Positions 35,861 through 44,453 of a stretch of DNA of 64,000 bases are shown piece by piece; within the stretch, counting starts at the first letter, position 1, and each line of letters opens with the position of its first letter. A program made the position numbers and the translations under genes. This stretch comes from Rhodospirillaceae bacterium (lineage in GTDB: Bacteria > Pseudomonadota > Alphaproteobacteria > Rhodospirillales > Rhodospirillaceae). The notes beneath the pieces are model-generated. The model was not told the origin of the DNA, ran no database searches, and saw only the letters and a list, made by a program, of their open reading frames with translations. The DNA is taken from contig CANJSF010000010.1 in the NCBI GenBank assembly GCA_947476925.1, positions 1-64,000 of the forward strand. The letters are read 5' to 3'.

Positions 35861-37327
35861 CTAACTATTCGCGCGAATAATTTTGGCTAGTTTGGCTGCT
35901 GCCGGAATAATCACTTGCGGTGGATAGCCGGTGAACCCAAGTATCAGCGCAGAACGTGTCGGCCCTGCAAGATAAAGGCGGCTGAGGGCACGTGTTATGA
36001 CGCCGCTTTCTCGCGCTATTTTTTCAATCCGGACGTCCGACATTTTAGATCGCAAATACGCCAATAAATGTAGACCCTGATCAGGCAGAACAATGTCGAC
36101 GAGATCGCCGGCTCTTTTCGTCAATTCAGCGGCTAGCACATCGCGTTGGCGTGTATACATCTGACGCATGCGCCGCAGGTGTGCCAGAAAATGCCCTTCT
36201 GCTAAAAATGTCGCCACGATTGGTTGGTGCAAGCTCGATGGTTGGCGGTCCATGAGATAACGCGACGATAAAAACGATTTGAGTAATGGGCGCGGAACGA
36301 TCACATAGCCGAGGCGCAAACCTGGAAACAGCACCTTGTTAAACGTGCCGACGTAAATAACGCGCTGAGCGGTATCAAGGCTTTGCAGTGAAGTAAGAGG
36401 CCGACCTGAATAGCGATACTCGCTGGCATAGTCGTCTTCGAAGATCCATGCGCCGGTCGATTTCGCCCACCTGATGAGGTCTAATCGTCGCGCCATTGAC
36501 AATACTGCTCCAGTTGGGAATTGGTGTGATGGCGTAACAAAGGCTAGCTTTGCTTTGGGCGCTAAACGCATACCTTGAGCCACATCCATACCGTGCGCAT
36601 CGACGGCAACGGCATGCACTGTCATGCGCGCGGCGCGTAATGCCTGCACCGTCATCGGATAAGCGGGGTTCTCGACCCACACACTGTCACCCTCCGTTAA
36701 GACCGTGCGGATTGTTAGGTCGATCGCTTGTTGTGTGCCTGAAGTGATCAGGATTTGATCGACGTCACAATTCACACCTCGTGCGGCGCGTACATAGCCA
36801 CAAACTGCTTCGCGCAATTCTATTGCGCCGCGAGGGTCGGTATATCCAAGGTGATAGGGGCTAAATGACCGAAAGGTTCGCTGCGTCAACTTTCGCCAAA
36901 CCTCAACTGTGCGGGCATCCACTAAGACGCGTCCGCCAGTGAAGGCACGCTCGTCACCCAAAGTTGGGTTCTCGGGAAAATCATCGTGCCTTTGGATTCT
37001 ATGGTGCGGTGAAGTTTGAACGATATCGTTGGGCAGGTCCGAAGCTATAAAAGTACCTGCGCCGACTTTGCCCGCCACTACTCCCTCGGCCAAAAGGTGG
37101 TTGTAGGCTGCTACGACCGATGCACGCGAGACGCCTAGCCGTACCGCCAGAGCTCTGGTCGATGGTAGTTTTGTGCCAGGTCGCAATTGTTGCGACAGCA
37201 CCGCGTTACGAATCTGACGCGCAATTTGCTCAAAAAGTGTGTTCGGGAACGCTCGATCAATCTGCCAATGAAAGAGTTCTGCCCAAGTGTGACGCGGGTT
37301 TGCCAAGTGGTCTGCTCTGTATCTCAC
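35861..37327 (-). CDS. MocR/PdxR-type regulator (GntR HTH plus aminotransferase domain)
   Basis: A 488-residue protein with GTG start and AAGGA upstream. GntR winged helix at about residues 28-95 (LRPGTKLPSTRALAVRLGVS, RASVVAAYNHLLAEG, GKVGAGTFIAS), then a PLP aminotransferase-like domain (ILITSGTQQAIDLTIRTVL, FEDDYASEYRYSGRP, PLP lysine in YVGTFNKVLFPGLRLGYVI). The PdxR subgroup controls vitamin B6 genes. Here the divergent neighbour is a PPOX-fold flavin protein, which is the probable target. An inverted repeat lies in the shared spacer. Confidence 0.88.
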   Translation of the reverse strand: MRYRADHLANPRHTWAELFHWQIDRAFPNTLFEQIARQIRNAVLSQQLRPGTKLPSTRALAVRLGVSRASVVAAYNHLLAEGVVAGKVGAGTFIASDLPNDIVQTSPHHRIQRHDDFPENPTLGDERAFTGGRVLVDARTVEVWRKLTQRTFRSFSPYHLGYTDPRGAIELREAVCGYVRAARGVNCDVDQILITSGTQQAIDLTIRTVLTEGDSVWVENPAYPMTVQALRAARMTVHAVAVDAHGMDVAQGMRLAPKAKLAFVTPSHQFPTGAVLSMARRLDLIRWAKSTGAWIFEDDYASEYRYSGRPLTSLQSLDTAQRVIYVGTFNKVLFPGLRLGYVIVPRPLLKSFLSSRYLMDRQPSSLHQPIVATFLAEGHFLAHLRRMRQMYTRQRDVLAAELTKRAGDLVDIVLPDQGLHLLAYLRSKMSDVRIEKIARESGVITRALSRLYLAGPTRSALILGFTGYPPQVIIPAAAKLAKIIRANS

Positions 37328-37330
37328 TAG

Positions 37331-37350
37331 TGGTCCTTTTCATCAGACCA
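37331..37350. promoter_or_regulatory. Inverted repeat in the MocR/PPOX spacer, candidate operator
   Basis: TGGTC and GACCA are separated by ten bases within the 70-bp spacer between the two divergent genes, and overlap the ribosome binding region of the minus-strand regulator. Position and symmetry suit a binding site for the regulator itself. Evidence is only the symmetry. Confidence 0.3.
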
Positions 37351-37397
37351 TTGATAACTGTAAAGCAGCGGCAAATCTGGCGCAACTTGAGGTTCGC

Positions 37398-38114
37398 ATG
37401 CCCGACGATTTCCCGATCACAGAGCGCACGCGACTGCGGCGGAGGCCTCAGCGTGGGGCTTACGATCGCGCGAGCGTGTTTGCCATTCTCGATGCAGGAT
37501 TGATGTGTCACGTCGGCTACGTCGTCGATGGCAAGCCGGTTGTCACACCCACGGCCTACTGGCGACATGGCGATGACCTTTACTGGCATGGCTCAGCGGC
37601 TAGCCGAATGTTGAATTCAATTGATGGCGCCGAAGTTTGCATGACAGTAAGCCATCTTGATGGCCTCGTAGTTGCGCGCTCGGCGTTTCACCAAAGTGTC
37701 CAATATCGCTCTGTCATGGTCTTCGGTCAGGCGAAGTTGCTTGCTGATCATGCCGAGAAACGCCTCGCGATGCGTATGTTCATTGAGCGCCTTTATCCCG
37801 GACGTTCAGAAGAAATAAGGGAATCCTCTGACAAGGAACTCGCTTCGATTTCGGTCACTAAGCTAAACATGACGGAGGTATCAGCTAAATTGAAGGACTC
37901 TGGAGTTGTTGACGATGAAGAGGATTATGCCATGCAGGTTTGGGCTGGGGTGATCCCAGTTCGTGCTGTGCTTGGCAAAGCGATTCCCGATCACCGGCTT
38001 TTGGTCTCCCCAGAACTTCCAGCCAACCTTACAGACTTTGCCGAGGACGTAAGACTTGATGATGTTCTGGGTGGGCACGCGGCACACAGGGAAAGCACAG
38101 GTTGCCAGTTGTAA
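37398..38114 (+). CDS. Pyridoxamine 5'-phosphate oxidase-fold flavoprotein (NimA-like)
   Basis: A 238-residue protein with the split-barrel flavin-binding fold: ILDAGLMCHVGYVVDGKPVV, TAYWRHGDDLYWHGSAASRM, VCMTVSHLDGLVVARSAFHQ, SVQYRSVMVFGQAKLL. This matches the subgroup often annotated as pyridoxamine 5'-phosphate oxidase family or nitroimidazole-resistance-like. It probably binds FMN and reduces or oxidises an unknown small molecule. Divergent from a PdxR-type regulator, an arrangement common for this family. Confidence 0.82.
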   Translation: MPDDFPITERTRLRRRPQRGAYDRASVFAILDAGLMCHVGYVVDGKPVVTPTAYWRHGDDLYWHGSAASRMLNSIDGAEVCMTVSHLDGLVVARSAFHQSVQYRSVMVFGQAKLLADHAEKRLAMRMFIERLYPGRSEEIRESSDKELASISVTKLNMTEVSAKLKDSGVVDDEEDYAMQVWAGVIPVRAVLGKAIPDHRLLVSPELPANLTDFAEDVRLDDVLGGHAAHRESTGCQL

Positions 38115-38145
38115 CTCCAGTCGGCTGTTATCGGGCATAAAGGCA

Positions 38146-38298
38146 ATGTCGAAATTCAAAAATCGACAAAAGACAGCGCTGCCGCCATCGAACGAATTGG
38201 CAAATCAAGCCAGTGTGTTACGGTCAGAAGTCTCAAAATTCCTGGCCTCAATACGGGCGGCATATGACTTTCACGATCTCGTGAAGCCTTGGGTTTGA
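38146..38298 (+). pseudogene. Remnant of a chemoreceptor C-terminal tail
   Basis: A 50-codon frame from ATG 38146 (AAAGG upstream) contains SNELANQASVLRSEVSKFLA followed by SIRAA. This closely resembles the extreme C-terminus of methyl-accepting chemotaxis proteins, just after the signalling hairpin. The rest of the receptor is absent, as the sequence upstream is the PPOX gene. It is either a decayed receptor end or a tiny protein born from one. Interest increases with the broken cheR 7 kb away. Confidence 0.45.
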
Positions 38299-38368
38299 GA
38301 TATAGTCTAGGCTGTGCTGCTCGCGGGGGATATCTCGCGCGGCTCATTAACTCTCAAGGAGTATACTC

Positions 38369-38953
38369 GTGAAACGATTCTTGGTCGGTGCGCTACTCGC
38401 AAGCGCCATTGCTGTTCCTGCTTATGCCGCTCTTAAAATGGGTGACAAGGCTCCTGACTTTTCGGCCAAGGCGTCGTTGGCCGGCAAAGAATTTTCATTT
38501 TCGTTGAAGGAAGCTCTGAAAAAGGGACCCGCGGTCGTCTACTTCTACCCGTCGGCGTACACGCAAGGATGCAATATCCAGGCGCATACTTTTGCTGAGG
38601 AAAAAGAAAAATTTGATGCGGCCGGAGCAACGATTATTGGCGTCTCGCAAGATAGCATTGCCCGTTTGAATCTGTTCTCGGCAGACCCTGAATATTGCGC
38701 AGGCAAGTTCCCCGTTGCGTCAGATGTAGATGGTTCAATTGCCAAATCGTATGACTTGACGATGCGCGAAGGCAAACCCGGCATGAAGGATTCAAAAGGC
38801 AACGATATCGATCATGCCTTTACTGAACGCACGACTTTCGTCATTTCGAAGGACAATAAAATTATCGCGACTTTGTCTTCGGCCGACGACAAAATCACCC
38901 CAGCCGATCACGTGGAAAAATCTCTGGCGATTGTTCAGGGTCTGAAAAAATAA
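38369..38953 (+). CDS. Exported peroxiredoxin (AhpC/TSA, Bcp-like)
   Basis: A 194-residue thiol peroxidase with a signal peptide (MKRFLVGALLASAIAVPAYA), hence acting in the periplasm, unlike most Bcp-type enzymes. The peroxidatic motif is YPSAYTQGCNIQAHTF with Cys68; a possible resolving Cys is at 110 (DPEYCAGKF). GTG start at 38369 with AAGGAG just upstream. A strong hairpin terminator follows 24 bases after the stop. Monocistronic. Confidence 0.88.
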   Translation: MKRFLVGALLASAIAVPAYAALKMGDKAPDFSAKASLAGKEFSFSLKEALKKGPAVVYFYPSAYTQGCNIQAHTFAEEKEKFDAAGATIIGVSQDSIARLNLFSADPEYCAGKFPVASDVDGSIAKSYDLTMREGKPGMKDSKGNDIDHAFTERTTFVISKDNKIIATLSSADDKITPADHVEKSLAIVQGLKK

Positions 38954-38976
38954 AGCGCCACTGATATCTTGAAATG

Positions 38977-39008
38977 AAAAAAGCCGGAGAGTTATCTCCG
39001 GCTTTTTT
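38977..39008. terminator. Bidirectional intrinsic terminator between the peroxiredoxin and ctrA
   Basis: The perfect stem AAAAAAGCCGGAGA / TCTCCGGCTTTTTT with a GTTA loop has A-runs on one side and T-runs on the other. It can stop transcription from the peroxiredoxin gene (+) and from ctrA (-), which converge here. Confidence 0.9.
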
Positions 39009-39027
39009 AATGTATTGCATTCGCGCG

Positions 39028-39756
39028 TTACGCGTTGACGGCTTTCTTTTTGGCGCTAGGCGCCGGGGCAACTTCTTCAGACTGCGGGTCGCGCAGCACA
39101 TAGCCGCGTCCCCATACGGTTTCGATATAGTTCTCGCCTGCGGTCGCTGTCGTTAACTTCTTGCGTAGCTTGCAGATGAACACATCGATGATTTTCAACT
39201 CCGGTTCATCCATGCCGCCATATAGGTGGTTGAGGAACTGTTCCTTTGTGAGGGTCGTGCCCTTACGCAAAGCGAGCAACTCAAGAATGCCGTACTCTTT
39301 GCCAGTCAGGTGCAATGGCGCACCTTCGACTTCAGCCACGCGCGCTTCCAGGTTCACCGTAAGTTTGCCGACATGTACTTGTGGCTGCGCATGCCCTTTG
39401 GATCGGCGCACAATGGCCTGCACCCGTGCGACCAGTTCATCGCGATTGAAGGGCTTGGTGAGATAATCGTCGGCACCTAGGCCAAAGCCTTGCACTTTTT
39501 TGTCGGGCTGAGTCAGCCCAGAAAGGATAAGGACCGGCGTGGTAATTTTTGCATTCCGAAGTTGTCGGATCACATCCATGCCGTCCATGTCTGGCAGCAT
39601 GAGGTCTAGAATTATAAGGTCGTATTCATAAACCTTACCAAGGTCGAGACCGTCCTCGCCCAGGTCAGTGGCGTCCACGACCCATTCCTCTTTTTTCAAC
39701 ATTGCCGTGATGGCTTGGGCTGTGGACTGATCGTCCTCAACCAATAGGATGCGCAT
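39028..39756 (-). CDS. ctrA: Cell-cycle response regulator CtrA
   Basis: A 242-residue OmpR-family regulator. The receiver has Asp51 ([13 protein letters not shown]), the same position as in Caulobacter, and [15 protein letters not shown]. The C-terminal winged helix ([36 protein letters not shown]) is almost the CtrA consensus. CtrA~P controls flagellar, chemotaxis and, in some orders, division and replication genes through TTAA-N7-TTAA sites, and receives phosphate from ChpT (29811). ATG 39756 chosen; the tail is Ala/Pro/Lys rich and lacks the Caulobacter-type AA degradation end (it ends KKKAVNA). Divergent from fliI-fliJ. Confidence 0.95.
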   Translation of the reverse strand: MRILLVEDDQSTAQAITAMLKKEEWVVDATDLGEDGLDLGKVYEYDLIILDLMLPDMDGMDVIRQLRNAKITTPVLILSGLTQPDKKVQGFGLGADDYLTKPFNRDELVARVQAIVRRSKGHAQPQVHVGKLTVNLEARVAEVEGAPLHLTGKEYGILELLALRKGTTLTKEQFLNHLYGGMDEPELKIIDVFICKLRKKLTTATAGENYIETVWGRGYVLRDPQSEEVAPAPSAKKKAVNA

Positions 39757-39996
39757 GATCTTGTGCCCCGTTAAAGACCGCCCCACTAAATAGTGTCCAA
39801 AAGGTTAACACAGCGACACGCAAATTCCTAATATTTCCTGGCAATGCAGCGCAAATGGGGGCTAAGGCCCCGTCCTGCCAGCATATTTTTGGTCTTGCTT
39901 TACCCCATATTAAGCTGAACCGGCGACCTTTAGCCTTCCGCGACCATTGGTTTAGGGTTGCCAAAGGCCCAGCCGCCAAACCTTAGGGACGAAGCG

Positions 39997-41445
39997 TTGA
40001 CCGTTAACATTTCAGGAATCTTGAACGAACTGGACCGCATGGCCACGCACCATGTGTACGGTAGCGTTGCGGGCGTGCAGGGGCTGTTGATCGAAGTCGC
40101 CGGCGTGCAGAATAACTTATCCGTCGGGGATCGTTGCAATATCCATACTCGCGATCAACGCGTAGTGGTTTGCGAGGTCGTTGGCTTCCGCGAAGGCCGT
40201 GCGTTGGTCATGCCTTATGGCCCGCTAGAAGGCATCGGCATTGGCTGCCGCGCCGATATCGCCGAAGCCGCGCCAGCCGTGTTCCCAGATGAAACATGGC
40301 TGGGCCGCGTCGTGAATGCCATGGGCAAGCCGATTGACGACTTGGGTTTACTGGGCTCGGGCGCCGAAGCCTATCCGATTAAAAATATGCCGCCGCCTGC
40401 CCACACTCGTAAACGGGTTGGCGGCAAAATTGATCTTGGTGTGCGCGCCATGAACACCTTCACCACGTGCTGTCATGGCCAGCGTATGGGCATTTTTGCG
40501 GGCTCTGGCGTCGGCAAATCGACGATCTTGGCCATGATGGCGCGTTATACATCAGCCGATGTGATTGTGGTTGGCTTGGTGGGCGAGCGTGGCCGCGAAG
40601 CACGCGAGTTTATCGAGGACGATCTGGGCCCTGAGGGATTGGCGCGCAGTGTTGTTGTTGTGTCGACATCTGATGAGCCGCCGCTCATGCGTCGCCAGGC
40701 GGCATACGTGACCATGGCGGTGGCCGAATATTTTCGCGATCAAGGCAAGAACGTGCTGTGCCTGATGGATAGCGTCACGCGTTTTGCCATGGCTCAGCGT
40801 GAAATTAGTTTGTCGGCCGGTGAACCGCCCGCGAGCAAGGGGTATACGCCCACAGTGTTTGCCGAATTGCCCAAATTGTTGGAACGCGCAGGCCCTGGCC
40901 CTCGCAAGAAGGGTAACATCACGGGTCTTTTTACCGTGCTGGTGGAGGGAGACGATCACAACGAACCAATTTCAGATGCCGTGCGCGGTATTCTGGACGG
41001 TCACGTGGTTTTAGATCGCGCCATCGCTGAGCGGGGTCGATATCCAGCGCTTAACGTACTGCGCTCAATATCGCGAACGATGCCGGGCTGCAATTCGGAC
41101 GATCAAAACACGCTGGTCTATCGCGCCCGGAAGATGATCTCGACATATGAAGACATGGCCGAATTGATCCGCCTTGGCGCTTATCGACGTGGTTCAAACC
41201 CCGAAGTCGATGAGGCGATGTATTACTACCCGCGCATCGAAGAGTTCATGCGCCAGAACAAAGGCGATCATACCGATCTTGATGGCTGCTACGCTTTGCT
41301 CGCCGAGGTGCTGAAACCACAGCCCATTCAAATTGCCGAGCCGGCTCTAACCAAGTCGGGCGCGCAAGCCCAACAACAGCGCTCACCGGCGATGCCAACG
41401 ATGCGCTCTGGTGGCGTAAAGCCGCAAACCATTACAGCGCGATAA
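39997..41445 (+). CDS. fliI: Flagellar export ATPase FliI
   Basis: A 482-residue ATPase that energises the flagellar type III export gate with FliH and FliJ. Walker A is [16 protein letters not shown], and [20 protein letters not shown] with [20 protein letters not shown] is the family signature. The start is taken at TTG 39997 with AGGGA seven bases upstream, giving [12 protein letters not shown]; the frame extends to 39958 without a ribosome site. fliJ follows by 11 bases. Confidence 0.95.
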   Translation: MTVNISGILNELDRMATHHVYGSVAGVQGLLIEVAGVQNNLSVGDRCNIHTRDQRVVVCEVVGFREGRALVMPYGPLEGIGIGCRADIAEAAPAVFPDETWLGRVVNAMGKPIDDLGLLGSGAEAYPIKNMPPPAHTRKRVGGKIDLGVRAMNTFTTCCHGQRMGIFAGSGVGKSTILAMMARYTSADVIVVGLVGERGREAREFIEDDLGPEGLARSVVVVSTSDEPPLMRRQAAYVTMAVAEYFRDQGKNVLCLMDSVTRFAMAQREISLSAGEPPASKGYTPTVFAELPKLLERAGPGPRKKGNITGLFTVLVEGDDHNEPISDAVRGILDGHVVLDRAIAERGRYPALNVLRSISRTMPGCNSDDQNTLVYRARKMISTYEDMAELIRLGAYRRGSNPEVDEAMYYYPRIEEFMRQNKGDHTDLDGCYALLAEVLKPQPIQIAEPALTKSGAQAQQQRSPAMPTMRSGGVKPQTITAR

Positions 41446-41456
41446 GCACATAAACC

Positions 41457-41894
41457 ATGGCGCCAAAAGGCCTTCATACCCTCATTCGTGTCCGTAAGTG
41501 GGAAGTCGACGAAAAGCAGCGTGCGGTTGGCCAACTGCTGCGTGACGAGGAAAAAATCCTGGAATTTCAAACCGCGCTTGATCGCGAGCTAGACGAAGAA
41601 AAAGCTCTGGTGAGCCAAGCGCCAGCGAATGCGCGAATGACATTCGAACCTTATGTGCGCCACTGGCGTCAGCGCCGAAATAACTTGGAAGCGGCGCTGC
41701 AATTGATACGTCGCAAAATCGAAGAGGCACGCGAGGAACTGGCCGAGGCTTACCGCCGCCTCAAGACTTTTGAGATAACGCAAGATCAACGTGATACGGC
41801 CGAAGAGAAGGAAGAAAATCGGCTGGAGCAAATCTCGCTCGACGAAATGGGCGTTGAACTGCATCGACGCCGGGTCAACAGCCACGTTATTTAG
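41457..41894 (+). CDS. fliJ: Flagellar export chaperone FliJ
   Basis: A 145-residue, highly charged, nearly all-helical protein predicted as a coiled coil ([40 protein letters not shown]). FliJ links the FliI hexamer to FlhA and helps recycle export chaperones. Sequence conservation of FliJ is low, so position directly after fliI is part of the evidence. Overlaps the convergent J-domain gene by four bases. Confidence 0.88.
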   Translation: MAPKGLHTLIRVRKWEVDEKQRAVGQLLRDEEKILEFQTALDRELDEEKALVSQAPANARMTFEPYVRHWRQRRNNLEAALQLIRRKIEEAREELAEAYRRLKTFEITQDQRDTAEEKEENRLEQISLDEMGVELHRRRVNSHVI

Positions 41895-43162
41895 ATTGGA
41901 TCTGGCACCTCGGTTTGCTCTTGCGGTACCGTCTTCTCGCTGCCAAACGTCGTAAGCGCATTAAGGGCGTCGACATCAACATCGGGCGTTAGCCCCTTAG
42001 CTTCGACAAAGCCGGTGGTTTCATCGCTCAGCAGGATTCGCACCCACCGCCCGCCTGGGTCTTGCTCGGTCACGAGAACGACTGTGCCTTTTTTCAGTAA
42101 GGTTGAGACCCGATAGGCTTCGCCAGGCCCCGTCTTGAGGGCAAGGGCCTCCACTCTTACGCCATAAATGCGTCCTGAACGGACTTCCGGCATTGGGGCC
42201 ACAGCAATTGGCGCAATCGCTGGTGTCGACTGTGGAATAAATGATTTGGCGTAGTCCACTAGCGACATCGGTGCAGTCATTGTCGCCGTCATGCTCAACG
42301 CAAGAACCAAAACGCCAAGGGGGGCCAATTGCAAAAACGGAGCCCAGCCGGGTTCGGCCCATCGGTCTTTGATGTCGCGGGCGGGAAATGAACTGAGCGA
42401 AAGTAATAGGCTATCAACTTCACGCCTAAGGGCGGCGTTCGTTGCGAATTGTAATGCTTGCTCGGCGCAAGCGCGCGCCAATTGCATGTCACCGCGCGCC
42501 CGAAAGGCGCGTGATTGACGGATCAGCAGTCGCGCATTGCGCTCGGGTGGTTTGCGTCCACCGCGCACGTTGTTTAATAGCGCCTTCACAGTTTCTCGCG
42601 GACCATTAGGCCACGACCACCACCCCGCCAGCCACGTGACCATCGAGGCTTTTATAGCGGCTCTATCACCGCATGTGCGGCAGTAGACGGCTGCAAGTCC
42701 GCGTCGATGAAGCTTGTTAACGCGTCCCCAGACCATATCAAAAACGACGTACCTGGGTTGGGCGGTTATCTTGCCGCAGGCGCACGTGGCAGGCTGCTCG
42801 CCAATGTTTGGCTTGGCGGGGTCAGTCGCTGAGCGCGCGTTTTTCTCTTCACGTTGCGGTTCACGCTTGGGCGTCTCTGGCTTAGGTGAAGGCTTGGCTT
42901 CTGACTTTACGTTGTCACCACCACCGCCACTCACGGTTCGCCAACCCCTGTCATATGCTGCGCGCTTCAGCGGGTCGCTGAGTGTCTCGTAGGCTGAGTG
43001 CACGCGATGAAATTGTTTGGCTGCTATGGGCGAGGGGTTGTGGTCGGGGTGTAGCCGCTTCGCCTTGGCGCGAAACGCAGATTTAATCTCATCGGTCGTG
43101 GCGTCTTCACCGACACCCAACGTGATGTAATAGCCCTTAGGATCTTTGGCCGCGCTATTCAC
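41891..43162 (-). CDS. J-domain protein with a membrane segment and SH3 domain
   Basis: About 423 residues from GTG 43162 (TTG 43189 is an alternative). The N-terminus is a J domain (about residues 8-75) with the HPD motif in [11 protein letters not shown], so it should stimulate a DnaK-type ATPase. A charged linker follows, then a Cys-containing region ([14 protein letters not shown]) that may bind zinc. A membrane segment ([19 protein letters not shown]) comes next, and a C-terminal bacterial SH3 domain ([20 protein letters not shown]). SH3 domains of this sort often bind peptidoglycan or peptides outside the membrane. Function unknown; convergent with fliJ. Confidence 0.75.
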   Translation of the reverse strand: MNSAAKDPKGYYITLGVGEDATTDEIKSAFRAKAKRLHPDHNPSPIAAKQFHRVHSAYETLSDPLKRAAYDRGWRTVSGGGGDNVKSEAKPSPKPETPKREPQREEKNARSATDPAKPNIGEQPATCACGKITAQPRYVVFDMVWGRVNKLHRRGLAAVYCRTCGDRAAIKASMVTWLAGWWSWPNGPRETVKALLNNVRGGRKPPERNARLLIRQSRAFRARGDMQLARACAEQALQFATNAALRREVDSLLLSLSSFPARDIKDRWAEPGWAPFLQLAPLGVLVLALSMTATMTAPMSLVDYAKSFIPQSTPAIAPIAVAPMPEVRSGRIYGVRVEALALKTGPGEAYRVSTLLKKGTVVLVTEQDPGGRWVRILLSDETTGFVEAKGLTPDVDVDALNALTTFGSEKTVPQEQTEVPDPI

Positions 43163-43328
43163 GCTGCGTCGCCCTGCTGCTCGCCACAAACCTCAAACTT
43201 AGCTTTTTTGCTCGTAATGAATCGTTAACGTCGCAGCAAGCGCTGGCAGAAAATGACTGTTCTTTGTCATTGCGGCCATAAGTCAGATTGGCCAGTTTGG
43301 GCAACACATTCCCAGCCGAAAGCCACCC

Positions 43329-44447
43329 ATGACCCGCACACGTCCCAACATTGCCATCGCACGCCGCGAGGAAGACAAGGTTAAAGCCTTCTTGGCCAAA
43401 GGTCCGCATGTTGTCAGTGTCCTGATTTATCCAGGAGCCAGTGCATACGACGTCGCGGCCGCTGCTGAAGTTTTCTCAACCGCCAATGGCCAGTTGCGCC
43501 GCGAGCGCGGCGTCAATAGGGATGCTTACGCAGTTGAGGTGATTGCTCCTGGGCCAGGTGCGATCGCTCTGGAGATGGGCTTGAAGGTCGTGCCCGATCG
43601 CACGATTTTGTCCGGGGATCGACACATTGATACCTTGTTCCTCTCCGGGGGCTGTTGGGAACCCATTGAGGCAACACTTGCGGACCGCGAGCTCATTGCC
43701 TGGATCAAACGTACGGCAACCAAGTCGACACGGATTGCATCCATGTGTACCGGAGCATTTTTGCTAGCTGAGACGGGTCTTGCCATAAAAAACGTCACAA
43801 CACATTGGGCCCAATGCGAGCGACTGCGTCAAAAGTACCCGCATCTGCAGGTCAGCGCCGACAACATCTACATCAAAGACGGCAATGTTTATTCTTCTGC
43901 GGGCGGTACAGCGGCCATGGATCTTGCGCTCAGCATGGTTGAGGAAGATTTGGGGCGCAAGCTCGCGATGAACGTCGCGCGGCGCTTGGTGATGTTCCTA
44001 AAGCGACCCGGCGGTCAATCGCAGTTTTCAACGGCGCTGCTCGCACAAACTGCGTCAAGCGATGCCTTGGCGGACTTGCCGGAATGGATAGCTGATAACT
44101 TAGCGGAAGACCTTTCTGTAGAAGCTCTTGCCAAAAAAGCTGCCATGAGCCCGCGTAATTTTGCGCGTGTCTTCAGCGCTGAAACCGGCCTTACACCGGC
44201 CAAGTATGTCGAACGTGCGAGGCTCGAGCGAGCCAGGCAGCTGATTGAGGATACGGCGTTGCCATTGCTAAGTGTGGCTAGTCGCGCCGGGTTTGAGTCC
44301 GACCAACAATTACGGCGTACATTTGTGCGTTGGTTGGGTGTTACCCCTGCCGACTATGTGGCGCGCTTCCGTCCCGATGAGCGTTCTGCCCTCACTGGGC
44401 ATAGTTTGCCACGCCTGCACGAAGTGTCGCAGCCTTGGCTGCCGTAA
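43329..44447 (+). CDS. GlxA-type AraC regulator with DJ-1/PfpI domain
   Basis: A 372-residue regulator. The N-terminal ~200 residues are a DJ-1/PfpI-like domain (VVSVLIYPGASAYDVAAAAE, IASMCTGAFLLAETGL with the Cys of the nucleophile elbow), and the C-terminal ~100 a double helix-turn-helix AraC domain (SVEALAKKAAMSPRNFARVF, GFESDQQLRRTFVRWLGVTP). The GlxA group controls amine, choline or methylamine-type metabolism in various bacteria; the ligand here is unknown. It stands alone between flagellar clusters. Confidence 0.88.
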   Translation: MTRTRPNIAIARREEDKVKAFLAKGPHVVSVLIYPGASAYDVAAAAEVFSTANGQLRRERGVNRDAYAVEVIAPGPGAIALEMGLKVVPDRTILSGDRHIDTLFLSGGCWEPIEATLADRELIAWIKRTATKSTRIASMCTGAFLLAETGLAIKNVTTHWAQCERLRQKYPHLQVSADNIYIKDGNVYSSAGGTAAMDLALSMVEEDLGRKLAMNVARRLVMFLKRPGGQSQFSTALLAQTASSDALADLPEWIADNLAEDLSVEALAKKAAMSPRNFARVFSAETGLTPAKYVERARLERARQLIEDTALPLLSVASRAGFESDQQLRRTFVRWLGVTPADYVARFRPDERSALTGHSLPRLHEVSQPWLP

Positions 44448-44453
44448 GCGCCT

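Noticed and set aside
39949-39963. Sigma-54-like TGG...TTGC upstream of fliI
   Set aside because: The spacing between GG and GC is one base short of the required distance and the -24 part lacks the following CAC.
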